Below are positions 35,577 to 44,116 of a stretch of DNA of 64,000 nt, one piece after another. A model generated the notes under the pieces. The model saw only the letters and a list, made by a program, of their open reading frames with translations, made no database searches and was not told the DNA's origin. The DNA comes from Prauserella isguenensis. GTDB taxonomy: Bacteria > Actinomycetota > Actinomycetes > Mycobacteriales > Pseudonocardiaceae. Position 1 is the first letter of the stretch; every line of letters begins with the position of its first letter. The translations under genes and the position numbers were made by a program. Where the stretch lies: contig NZ_JACHWU010000001.1 of the NCBI RefSeq assembly GCF_014191605.1, positions 806,001-870,000 of the forward strand. Reading direction: 5' to 3'.

Positions 35577-38285
35577 ATGCCGGGCATCCGCCGACGAGGT
35601 GACCGCGACGACGGCGACGACGACCCAGCAGGTAGCTCCGGTCGCAGCGACGACTTCCACGGCCCCGGCTCCCCCGGCGGCGCCCACGGCCCCGGCTCCC
35701 CCGGCGGCTCCCCCGACGGCCCCGCCGACCTCGAGGTCACACGGTGGGTCACCGCGCCGGGCGCCGATCCGAGCCCGATCCCCTCGCAGGTCGAAGCCGA
35801 CCACGGCAACGTCCCCCGCGCCCGCAGGCCCGGCTGGATCGCCACCTCGGCAAAGTCGGGGAAAGCTGCGCCCGGCAGGACCGGAAAGGCAGGCGGCGGC
35901 AGGCCCGGCGGCGCGGATGGCCCCGCCGCCGACGACGCCGGCCGGTACGACCCGTTCGACGCGGAATCCGAACCCGACCACGTCGTCGACGCCTCCGAGC
36001 TGGTCCGGCAGGTCCTCGACAGCGGCCTGGCAGGGATCCTGCGTTGGCGTAAGCAGTCGACGAACGCGCCGATCGTGCAGGTCGAGAACGCCTACATCAC
36101 GGGCAGACTCGACCTGCGCGGCGCCGACCTGCGGTATCTGTTCCGTTTCGAACGTTGCCGGTTCGAGTACGCCCCCGACGTACGCGAAGCCAAACTGCTC
36201 GGCCTGGTGTTCCAGCGCTGCCGGCTGCCGGGGCTGTTGGCGCGCAACCTGCGTACGGGCAACGACCTGCGGTTGATCAAGTGCTACATCGAGGCGGAGG
36301 CCGGCGGCGGCGACGGGGAGACGACGATGCGCCGGGCCGACGACGTCGACCGGGGCATGCCCGACGCGGCCGTCAACCTGACCGATGCGGTGATCGAGGG
36401 GTCGGCGGTGCTCACGGCGACGCGGATCGTCCACCCGCAGGGCAAGGCGGTCCACGCCGATCGACTCCTCGTCACGGGCGCGCTGTTGGCTTACCGGTTG
36501 GACGCCGAGGGCGAGGTGCGCATCCCGGGTCTGCGGACCGGTGGCAACGTCAACTTCTCCGGTGCGTCGCTGCGCAACCCCGACGGGTTCGCGCTGAACG
36601 GCAACGGGGCGGTCGTCGGCGGCAGTCTGCTGTGCGAGCTCGACCGGCCCGGCGGCGATGCCGGTCGGCAGCGGTTCGCCACGCGCGGGTTGCTGTACAT
36701 GCCGAGCATGCGCGTCTCCGGCGATCTCAATCTCCGGGGCGCCGAGCTGAAGGTCAGGCAGGACGGCATCGGCGTCGACACGTGGAAGACCGGCGACTGG
36801 TACGTCGATCCGCATCCGGCGTTGATCGCCGACCGGTTGCACGTCGACGGCAACGTCGAGCTGTCCGACGGACTGGACGTCGACGGCACGCTGCGCATGG
36901 TCAACTCCCGGATCGGCGGCTCGCTGCGGCTGGCCGACGCGCACATCCGTGTGCTACCGAGCCGGAAACCGCCCTTCCGGGATCGTGCGGTGCACCTCGA
37001 CGGCAGTGAGATCAGCGGCGACCTCGACAGCAAGGGCGTGCGGGTCAAGGGGCAGTTGCGGATCGCGGACGTGACCATCCGCGGAAACGTCCACCTCACC
37101 GACGGCACGTTCAACCACGCGGGACGTGACGTGCTGTCGTTCCGCCGCAGCACGGTCTCGGGCAACCTGCATGTCCGGCGTTGCCGCGCCGAGGGGACGT
37201 TGCGGCTCATGGGCATGTCCGTCGGCGGCAGCATCGACCTGCAGGGCACCGAGGTCGGCGAGCCGGAGCGCAAGGACGACGGCGGCCGCGACTGGGCCGT
37301 CGACCTGCGGTCGGTGCGAGTCGCGCGCAGCGTGCTGCTCACCGCCGAGGAGAAGCGCCCGTTCACGGCGCGGGGCGGCGTGACCATGGACGGGGCGCAG
37401 ATCCAGCGGCAGCTCGACATCACGGGTGCGCTGCTGTGCGGTGCGAGCGGCGGCACCGACGACCCCGCCGCGGTCGCGCTCGACGCGGGCGACACCCACG
37501 CCGACGAGTTCGTCCTCGCCCCTGGCGGACCGCCGCTCGGGAGGGTGGTGCTGCTCCGGGCGCACTGCGGCACGCTCACCGACGCCGCCGACGCCACGGA
37601 CACGCGCGCCACCGGCTCCGAGGGAAGTCTGTGGCTGGCGACGGGCGGTCTCGACCTCGAGGATTTTCGGTACGACAGCCTCGGCACGCCCATCGAGATC
37701 GGCGACACCGGCGAGGTCCGGCGCAGGCTCCGGCTGCTGCACGACGCGATCGGCGGGTACCGGCCCGGCCCGTACGACCAGTTCGCCGCGATGCTCCGCT
37801 CGTCGGGCAACGAGGAGCAGGCCGACTGGGTGCTGGCGAAGAAGCAGCAGTACCGGTACGAGTCGTTGGCGCACGGCAAGCCGGTCGTCGGGCTCGGGGT
37901 GCGGCTGTGGAGCCTGCTGCAGCGGTGGATGGTCGGCTACGGCTACCGGCCCGTGCGCGCCGTCGCGCTGCTGTTGTTGTTGCTGGTCGCGGGCAGCGTG
38001 TGGTTCGGCGTGCGGGTGGACGACTGCATCGACGACGGGAACCTGCTGGCGGTGGAGGGCAGGCGGTGTGCGGTCAACGCCGACGACACGGGTCTGAACT
38101 GGAATCCGGTGCTGTTCACGGTGGACCTGCTCGTGCCGATCGTCGACTTCGGCAACAAGGGCCGATGGCATCTGGGCGAGGCCGACATGTGGGTCGCGAC
38201 CGGCTTCACGGCGATGGGCTGGGTGCTCGCCACCACGGCCGCGACCGGCATGACGCGCGCCCTTCGCCGCAACGGCGCCGGCTGA
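35577..38285 (+). CDS. Large beta-solenoid repeat membrane protein
   Basis: About 902 residues from ATG 35577 (GTG 35526 is possible). Residues 1-140 are disordered and Gly/Pro/Asp-rich. Residues about 165-720 are a long array of strand-turn repeats with regular NLTDAVIEGSAVL, RISGDLNLRGAELKV, HLDGSEISGDLDSKGVRVKGQLRIADVTI-type units, like a pentapeptide/bactofilin-style solenoid. Near the end are two membrane helices (AVALLLLLLVAGSVWFGV and ATGFTAMGWVLATTAATG) with a short periplasmic loop between. The family is often labelled oxidoreductase, but I see no redox motif. Function unknown. Confidence 0.8.
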   Translation: MPGIRRRGDRDDGDDDPAGSSGRSDDFHGPGSPGGAHGPGSPGGSPDGPADLEVTRWVTAPGADPSPIPSQVEADHGNVPRARRPGWIATSAKSGKAAPGRTGKAGGGRPGGADGPAADDAGRYDPFDAESEPDHVVDASELVRQVLDSGLAGILRWRKQSTNAPIVQVENAYITGRLDLRGADLRYLFRFERCRFEYAPDVREAKLLGLVFQRCRLPGLLARNLRTGNDLRLIKCYIEAEAGGGDGETTMRRADDVDRGMPDAAVNLTDAVIEGSAVLTATRIVHPQGKAVHADRLLVTGALLAYRLDAEGEVRIPGLRTGGNVNFSGASLRNPDGFALNGNGAVVGGSLLCELDRPGGDAGRQRFATRGLLYMPSMRVSGDLNLRGAELKVRQDGIGVDTWKTGDWYVDPHPALIADRLHVDGNVELSDGLDVDGTLRMVNSRIGGSLRLADAHIRVLPSRKPPFRDRAVHLDGSEISGDLDSKGVRVKGQLRIADVTIRGNVHLTDGTFNHAGRDVLSFRRSTVSGNLHVRRCRAEGTLRLMGMSVGGSIDLQGTEVGEPERKDDGGRDWAVDLRSVRVARSVLLTAEEKRPFTARGGVTMDGAQIQRQLDITGALLCGASGGTDDPAAVALDAGDTHADEFVLAPGGPPLGRVVLLRAHCGTLTDAADATDTRATGSEGSLWLATGGLDLEDFRYDSLGTPIEIGDTGEVRRRLRLLHDAIGGYRPGPYDQFAAMLRSSGNEEQADWVLAKKQQYRYESLAHGKPVVGLGVRLWSLLQRWMVGYGYRPVRAVALLLLLLVAGSVWFGVRVDDCIDDGNLLAVEGRRCAVNADDTGLNWNPVLFTVDLLVPIVDFGNKGRWHLGEADMWVATGFTAMGWVLATTAATGMTRALRRNGAG

Positions 38286-38380
38286 CCCGCGTGCGGCACG
38301 TCGGCCCTGTGGCGGCCGACGTCCTACCGGCGGTAGACACGTCGTCACAGCAGTCGCACCCCCGACGAGAGGAGCAGGCC

Positions 38381-38863
38381 ATGCCCACCCCGAAGGAACC
38401 GGACGCATCAGGTTCGATCCACATCGACGCCTCCCCGGAACAGGTGTACTCCCTGATCAGCGACCCCGGAGTGATGGCCGAGCTGGCGGGCGAGTACGAG
38501 GGGTTCCGGTGGCTCGACGGGGCGGCCGAAGTGGCGCCGGGCGTCAGGTTCCGCGGCCGCAATCGGCACGGTTTCATCAGGTGGAGCACGACCGCGACGG
38601 TGACCGACGCCGCCGAGGGAGAGAAATTCGCGTTCGACGTCGGGGTCGGCCCGATCCGGGTGTCCCGCTGGCAGTACGACATCGAGCCGGACGGCGACGG
38701 CTGCCGGGTCGTCGAGAGCACGTGGGACCGGCGGGTCGCTCCGATCCGCGTCATCACCGGGGTCGCGATCGGCACTCCGGACCGTGCAGGGCTCAACAAG
38801 CGCAACATCGCGAAGACCCTCGCAGGCCTGAAGCAGCGCGCGGAGGCCGTCACGGCCGACTGA
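38381..38863 (+). CDS. SRPBCC-family (START-like) protein
   Basis: 160 residues; GAGAGGAG precedes ATG 38381. The polyketide-cyclase/SRPBCC pattern is clear: GSIHIDASPEQVYSLISDPGVMAELAGEY, then FRGRNRHGFIRWSTTATVTDAAEGEKFAFDV and a C-terminal long helix ...NIAKTLAGLKQRAEAV. It binds a hydrophobic ligand in a helix-grip fold; ligand unknown. It lies 95 bases after the repeat protein. Confidence 0.88.
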   Translation: MPTPKEPDASGSIHIDASPEQVYSLISDPGVMAELAGEYEGFRWLDGAAEVAPGVRFRGRNRHGFIRWSTTATVTDAAEGEKFAFDVGVGPIRVSRWQYDIEPDGDGCRVVESTWDRRVAPIRVITGVAIGTPDRAGLNKRNIAKTLAGLKQRAEAVTAD

Positions 38864-39053
38864 CTCGCTGCCCCGGGTAGCGGTGGGCTCGCGTGAACCG
38901 CCGTTCGGTGGGCGCTCGATCGGCGCAGCGCTGAGCGGTGGTCAACGCGGGAAAACACCCTGCGCATTCCCGTGGTCGAGGGTGATCGCTCTCGCGGGTG
39001 TAATGCGGCACGAGGGGGCTCACTTTGGGCCCTGATGACGTTCACTGGAAAAC

Positions 39054-40937
39054 GTGAGTGCTACCGACCCTGTGCCCGCGAGCAACACCGCGCGGCAGCA
39101 CGTCCGCGCGCCCGAACTCGCCGGCACCGACTGGCTGAACACGGGTGGCGAGCGGCTGCGTCTCGCAGGTCTGCGCGGAAAGATCGTCCTGCTCGACTTC
39201 TGGACCTCGGGTTGCATCAACTGCCAGCACGTGATCGACGAGCTCCGCCCCATCGAGGAGGAGTTCGGGGACGTGCTCGTGACCATCGGCGTGCACTCGC
39301 CGAAATTCACGCACGAGGGTGAGCGCGAGGCGATCGCGGCCGCCGTCGAGCGGTACGGCGTGTACCACCCGGTGCTGAACGACCCGGCCATGACGACGTG
39401 GCGGCAGTATGCGATCAAGGCGTGGCCGACGCTGGTGATCGTCGACCCCGAGGGCTACATCGTTCACGTCGCAGCAGGTGAGGGGCACGGCGAGGCGCTG
39501 CGCCGAGTGGTCGCCGAGCTGGCCGAGCAGCACGAGGCGAAGGGGACGCTGCGCCGCGGCGGCAACCCGTACGTGGCCGACGAGACGGCCGACACCGAAT
39601 TGCGCTTCCCCGCGAAGGCCGTCGCGACCTCGGGCGGACGTCTGCTCGTCGCCGACACCGCGGGACACGGCATCGCCGAGTTCGCCTCCGACGGTGAGAC
39701 GGTCGTGCGCCGCTTCGGCAGCGGTGAGCGCGGCGGCCGCGACGGGGCGTTCGATGTGGCGTCGTTCGCCGAGCCGTCGGGCCTGACGCTGCTGCCGGAG
39801 GCGATCGCCCAGCGGGTCGGCTACCACCTGGTCGTGGCGGACACGGCCGGTCACACGCTGCGTGGTGTCGACCTCTCGAACGGCGCCGTCACGACCGTGG
39901 CCGGCACGGGAGAGCAGTGGCGGGACGGCGACGACGAGGGCAAGGCTCTCGACGTCGACCTGACCAGCCCGTGGGACGTGTGCTGGTGGGACGAGGCCGA
40001 TGGTGGTCCGGGCGCGGTCGTCGTCGCGATGGCGGGCAACCACACGCTCGGCGTGTTCGACCCGGTCGAGGGCACGATCCGCAGGCTGGCCGGTACGACC
40101 ACGGAGGGGTTGCGCGACGGCCCCGCCGCCGAGGCGTTCCTGGCGCAGCCGTCCGGACTGGCCGTGGGCCGCAACCGGGTGTGGTTCGTCGACGCCGAGA
40201 CGTCGGCGCTGCGGTGGATCGAGAGCGACGGCGGCGACGGCCACGCCGTGTACACCGCTGTCGGTACGGACCTGTTCCACTTCGGCCACCGCGACGGCAA
40301 GGCAGCCCACGCGCTGCTGCAACACCCGCAGGGCGTGGCCGTGCTGCCCGACGGCACCGTCGGAGTCGCCGACACCTACAACGGTGCGATCCGCAGCTAT
40401 GCCCCCGCCACGGGTGAGGTCGGCACGATCTCCTCGGGCCTGGCCGAACCCGCGGGCCTGGTAGTGGCCGACGGCGAGGTGTTCGTCGTGGAGACGGGTG
40501 CGCACCGGTTGACTCCCCTGGCGACGGCCGACGCCGACCAGGTGGACGGTGAGGCGCTCGAGGTGCGCAGGCCCGCGACGGTGCTGGCCTCGGGTGCGGT
40601 GCAGCTGAACGTGGTGTTCACGCCGCCGCCGGGACAGAAACTCGACGAGCGATACGGCCCGTCGACCAGGCTCGAGGTGAGCGCCTCGCCGCCGGAACTG
40701 CTCGTCGAGGGCGACGGAGCCGATACCGACCTGTCCCGGCTGATCCGCCTCTCCGACGACGTGACCGAGGGTGTGCTGCAGGTCGTCGCCCAGGCGGCCA
40801 GCTGCGACATCGACGCCGAGCACCCCGTCTGCCGGGTCACGCGCCAGGACTGGGGTGTGCCGATCCGGGTCGAACGCGGCGGCGACGGTGCGCTGAGCCT
40901 GATGATGTCCGGTAATCCGGGTCCGGCAGGGGCTTAA
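39054..40937 (+). CDS. Thioredoxin-like protein with NHL beta-propeller
   Basis: 627 residues from GTG 39054. Residues 25-165 are a TlpA/thioredoxin domain with the CxxC motif in FWTSGCINCQHVIDELRPIEEEFG and a cis-Pro AWPTLVIVDPEGY. Residues about 180-480 are NHL repeats (GRLLVADTAGHGIAEF, YHLVVADTAGHTLRGVDL, VGVADTYNGAIRSY) forming a propeller. A C-terminal DsbD-like strand domain follows. No signal peptide, so cytosolic thiol-disulfide chemistry is expected; partner unknown. Confidence 0.9.
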   Translation: MSATDPVPASNTARQHVRAPELAGTDWLNTGGERLRLAGLRGKIVLLDFWTSGCINCQHVIDELRPIEEEFGDVLVTIGVHSPKFTHEGEREAIAAAVERYGVYHPVLNDPAMTTWRQYAIKAWPTLVIVDPEGYIVHVAAGEGHGEALRRVVAELAEQHEAKGTLRRGGNPYVADETADTELRFPAKAVATSGGRLLVADTAGHGIAEFASDGETVVRRFGSGERGGRDGAFDVASFAEPSGLTLLPEAIAQRVGYHLVVADTAGHTLRGVDLSNGAVTTVAGTGEQWRDGDDEGKALDVDLTSPWDVCWWDEADGGPGAVVVAMAGNHTLGVFDPVEGTIRRLAGTTTEGLRDGPAAEAFLAQPSGLAVGRNRVWFVDAETSALRWIESDGGDGHAVYTAVGTDLFHFGHRDGKAAHALLQHPQGVAVLPDGTVGVADTYNGAIRSYAPATGEVGTISSGLAEPAGLVVADGEVFVVETGAHRLTPLATADADQVDGEALEVRRPATVLASGAVQLNVVFTPPPGQKLDERYGPSTRLEVSASPPELLVEGDGADTDLSRLIRLSDDVTEGVLQVVAQAASCDIDAEHPVCRVTRQDWGVPIRVERGGDGALSLMMSGNPGPAGA

Positions 40938-40946
40938 CATGAACGC

Positions 40947-41291
40947 GTGGTGGAACCCCGTAACAACGCGGATTCGGACGCGAAGCTCGAAATCCAGATG
41001 CTGCACGACCGCCTGCTCGTGCGGCAGCCGTCCGACGACGGCGAACGCCGCAGCAGCAGCGGAATCGTCATCCCTGCGACCGCGCAGATGGCCAGCCGGC
41101 TCTGCTGGGGTGACGTCCTCGGAGTCGGCAACAACGTGCGCAACATCAAGATCGGCGATCGAGTCCTGTTCAACCCCGAAGACCAGCTCGAGGTGGAAAT
41201 CCAGGGCGACGTCTATGTGGTGATGCGCGAGCGTGACATCCACGCCATCGCGAGCGAGCGGACCGAACAGGGCACAGGCTTGTACTTGTAA
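40947..41291 (+). CDS. GroES-like co-chaperonin
   Basis: 114 residues from GTG 40947. Cpn10 fold: MLHDRLLVRQPSDDGERRSSSGIVIPATAQM contains the mobile loop, and WGDVLGVGNNVRNIKIGDRVLFNPEDQLEVEIQGDVYVVMRERDIHAI is the rest of the barrel. No groEL is beside it and the sequence diverges from canonical GroES, so it may be a solo paralogue rather than the housekeeping co-chaperonin. It begins 9 bases after the thioredoxin/NHL gene. Confidence 0.85.
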   Translation: MVEPRNNADSDAKLEIQMLHDRLLVRQPSDDGERRSSSGIVIPATAQMASRLCWGDVLGVGNNVRNIKIGDRVLFNPEDQLEVEIQGDVYVVMRERDIHAIASERTEQGTGLYL

Positions 41292-41313
41292 GCGGAGCAC
41301 TCGGGGAGGGCTG

Positions 41314-43503
41314 GTGCGCGAGGAGTACGACCGGCCGTGGGAACACCCGGCCCACCCCGAAGGCGGCGCTGCCCGTTCCTCACACGACCGTGGGGAGGCC
41401 GGCTACGACGGGTACGAGGGCGGCGAGGACCGGATTCACGAGGGCCGGGTTCACGAGGATGACGGTTCGCTGAATCTGCCGGACAACTGGCTGCTCTCGC
41501 ACGACCCGGCGTGGCCCTCGGACCACACCGACCCGGAGGCCACGGGAACCGATCTGCCCGCCGCGGCGTTCTCGGCGTACCCGAGCGTGCGGTACCGCGA
41601 CGAGGCCGCCGCAGGCAGCGGTGACGCCGGACTCGCGGCGGATCTGCTCGGCCCCGCCGAACCCCGCAAACGTCCCGCGCACACCAAGATCCGGCGTGGC
41701 ATCGGCAAGGCGTTCATGATCTTCGGCGGCACCGTCGTCGGGCTGCTGTTCGTGTACATGGTCGACCTGGTCACGAGTCTCGGCGACGTGCCGCGCGGGG
41801 TGACCGTGGCCGGTGTCGAGGTCGGCGGGCTCAGCCGGGCCGAGGCCGAGGAGAAGCTGCGCACCGAACTGGGCCCACAGCTGACGGACCCGCTACCTGT
41901 GCACGCCGGGGACGTCACCACTCGACTCGACCCGGCCGACGCGGGCCTCGGCCTCGACTGGGCGGGCACCGTCGAACGTGCGGGGAACCAACCGATCGAC
42001 CCGTTGTCGCGGCTGACGTCGCTGTTCACCACGCGCGAGATCGGCGTCGTGTCGTCGACCGACGACGGCAAGCTGCGTCAGGCGATCACCGGCATCGCAG
42101 GCGACGAGATCAACCACGAGGTGCGCGAGGGCGACGTCGGGTTCCGCACCGTGTCCGGCGACGGCGCGGTCGAACCGTTCCCGATCATGCCGCGGCAGGG
42201 GCAGCGCCTCGCCGACGTCGACAGCGCGATGAAGCAGGTCAAGGCCGACTGGCTCGCCGACCAGGGCGTGACCCTCGACGTCGACGTCACGCCCGCCAAG
42301 ACCACGGACGAGGCCGTGCGGCAGGCCCTCCGGCAGACGAAACCGCTCGTGTCGGGGCCGGTGACGGTGCGCGCCGACAGGACGACGGCGACCCTCACCC
42401 CGAAAGACATCAGCGCCGCGATGAAGCACTCTCCCGCCGAAGGCGGCGCGTTGCAGCTGACCCTCGACCGGGCCGATCTGCAGGACGTGCTCGCCCCGCG
42501 GCTGAGCGACACCGAACGGAGCGCGTCGAACGCCGAGCTGGTGTTCGTGGGCTCGCGGCCGTCGGTCGAACCGTCGGAGGAAGGCAGGCGGATCGATTGG
42601 CAGGAGACGTTCGCCCCGTTCATCACGGTCGCGGGCAAACAGCAGGGCCGCACGCTTGACGTCGTGTACCAGACGCAGGCGCCGGACGTGAGCACCGAGG
42701 AACTGCGGAAACTCGGGGTGAAGGAGGTCGTCGGCGAGTTCACCACCGGTGGGCTGAGCGGTGCGACGGCGCAGAACGTCTCGGCGATGGCCGAGGCGGT
42801 GACGGGTTCGGTGGTGCGTCCCGGCGATACGTTCAGCCTGGAGGAGGCCACCGGGCCGCGGACCTCGTCGAAGGGCTACGTCGAGGCGCCCCTGTACACC
42901 GACGGCACCGGTCCGCGGGTTATCGGAGGCGGCGTGTCCCAACTGACGAGCACGCTGTACAACGCCGCGTACGAGGCCGGGTTGAAGGACGCGGGCCACA
43001 CGGCGCACCCGACGTACGTCGACCGCTACCCCGCGGGCCGGGACGCCGTGTCGCAGCTGCCCGACGGGTCGACGGTCGACATGTCGCTGACCAACAACCT
43101 CGACAGCGGCGTGGCGGTGCAGGCGTGGACCTCGGGCGACAGCGTGACGGTGCGGCTCTGGGGCACGAAGCAGTACCGGGTCAGCGGGTCCACGAGCGAG
43201 CGCACCGACGTGACGTCCCCGCCGGTGCAGCGGGAACGCGGCCCAGGGTGTGAGGAGAGCGCCGGCGCGGAGGGCTTCACCGTCACGGACACGCGGGTGG
43301 TGAAGGCGCTGCGCGGCGACCGAGTCGTGGACCGGCAATCGACGACGGTGACGTACCGGCCGGTGCCGCGGGTCGTCTGCGAACGGGGCGACAGCGGTGG
43401 CGGCAACGGCGGTGGTGGCGACGGCGGGGACACGCGGCGGCCCGGCTGGCCGTTCCTGCCCGGCGACGGACGTTCAGAGCAGGTGGACCGCAGCCGGGGC
43501 TGA
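41314..43503 (+). CDS. VanW-family membrane-anchored protein
   Basis: 729 residues from GTG 41314 with GGGGAGGG upstream. An acidic cytoplasmic N-terminus, one membrane helix (about 131-153, GKAFMIFGGTVVGLLFVYMVDLV), two extracellular PG_binding_4-like repeats (about 160-400) and a VanW domain (about 490-640: KEVVGEFTTGGLSGATAQNVSAMAEAVTGSVVRPGDTFSLEEATGPRT...VIGGGVSQLTSTLYNAAYEAGL). The C-terminus is a Gly/Asp-rich tail. A cell-wall role is likely; vancomycin resistance is only the family name. Confidence 0.92.
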   Translation: MREEYDRPWEHPAHPEGGAARSSHDRGEAGYDGYEGGEDRIHEGRVHEDDGSLNLPDNWLLSHDPAWPSDHTDPEATGTDLPAAAFSAYPSVRYRDEAAAGSGDAGLAADLLGPAEPRKRPAHTKIRRGIGKAFMIFGGTVVGLLFVYMVDLVTSLGDVPRGVTVAGVEVGGLSRAEAEEKLRTELGPQLTDPLPVHAGDVTTRLDPADAGLGLDWAGTVERAGNQPIDPLSRLTSLFTTREIGVVSSTDDGKLRQAITGIAGDEINHEVREGDVGFRTVSGDGAVEPFPIMPRQGQRLADVDSAMKQVKADWLADQGVTLDVDVTPAKTTDEAVRQALRQTKPLVSGPVTVRADRTTATLTPKDISAAMKHSPAEGGALQLTLDRADLQDVLAPRLSDTERSASNAELVFVGSRPSVEPSEEGRRIDWQETFAPFITVAGKQQGRTLDVVYQTQAPDVSTEELRKLGVKEVVGEFTTGGLSGATAQNVSAMAEAVTGSVVRPGDTFSLEEATGPRTSSKGYVEAPLYTDGTGPRVIGGGVSQLTSTLYNAAYEAGLKDAGHTAHPTYVDRYPAGRDAVSQLPDGSTVDMSLTNNLDSGVAVQAWTSGDSVTVRLWGTKQYRVSGSTSERTDVTSPPVQRERGPGCEESAGAEGFTVTDTRVVKALRGDRVVDRQSTTVTYRPVPRVVCERGDSGGGNGGGGDGGDTRRPGWPFLPGDGRSEQVDRSRG

Positions 43504-43603
43504 GCAGGACGCGGCTCGGGTCGGCGGCTTCGGCAGCGTCACGACGAGCGTCGCCTGCTCGCCGCTGCTGTCGCTGTTGCCGCCGACCCGAGCCCGCGAA
43601 CCG

Positions 43604-43885
43604 TCAGCGCTCGACCTTCTTGCGATCCTTGCCCGCGATCCCTGCGACGAGGGAAACACCGATGGCGGCGACGACCACCTGGGTGATGAACTCGAGCCAG
43701 TCCCAGCCGTCGGTGTCGGCGTAGCCGATGCCGCGGGCGATGGCGGTGCCGACGAACGCGGCGACGACACCGACCAGCAGCGTCAACCAGATGGCGATCT
43801 TCTGCTTGCCGGGTGCCACGAGCCTGCCGAGCACGCCGATGACGAGTCCGATGAGGATCGCCGAGATGATGCCCGAAATCTCCAT
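43604..43885 (-). CDS. GlsB/YeaQ/YmgE-type small membrane protein
   Basis: 93 residues with GGAGG before ATG 43885. Three helices: SGIISAILIGLVIGVLGRLVAPGKQK, IAIWLTLLVGVVAAFVGTAIARGIGYADTDGWDW, FITQVVVAAIGVSLVAGIAGK. The GRLVAPG turn and GxGYADTDGWDW loop mark the transglycosylase-associated/YeaQ family (stress-related, function unclear). Confidence 0.92.
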   Translation of the reverse strand: MEISGIISAILIGLVIGVLGRLVAPGKQKIAIWLTLLVGVVAAFVGTAIARGIGYADTDGWDWLEFITQVVVAAIGVSLVAGIAGKDRKKVER

Positions 43886-43953
43886 GCCGAGCCTCCGATA
43901 CGAGGGTGCGTCCCCTTGAAGACGATCATTCCTCACCTGAGCGCACCAGGAAG

Positions 43954-44002
43954 CCCCGGGGCCACCTTGGTCGCGCTCAATGCAACCAAGGTGCCCCCGG
44001 GG
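43954..44002. repeat. CACCTTGG-type 18-bp hairpin
   Basis: CCCCGGGGCCACCTTGGT (43954-43971) and ACCAAGGTGCCCCCGGGG (43985-44002) pair with one mismatch around a 13-base loop. It shares GGGCACCTTGG with the elements at 27858 and 28657. It lies upstream of the glsB-like gene and next to the fadE5 terminator. Confidence 0.65.
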
Positions 44003-44044
44003 ACGGTCTCCCAAACTGGCCCGACGTCGCAGGCGGGCACGAAA

Positions 44045-44087
44045 AGGGCACCCCGGCCGCCAGGGGGAGTGACGGCCGAGGTGCCCT
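44045..44087 (-). terminator. Hairpin after fadE5
   Basis: AGGGCACCCCGGCCG pairs with CGGCCGAGGTGCCCT (one mismatch), 30 bases past the fadE5 stop. Confidence 0.65.
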
Positions 44088-44116
44088 CGTTCGTGGGACG
44101 CCGTGCGTCACGGCGA

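Noticed and set aside
35577-38285. Membrane oxidoreductase label commonly used for this family
   Set aside because: No cofactor motif, CxxC pair or Rossmann fold is visible; described as a solenoid membrane protein instead.
41314-43503. Vancomycin resistance determinant
   Set aside because: VanW is only a domain name here; no vanHAX-type genes are present.
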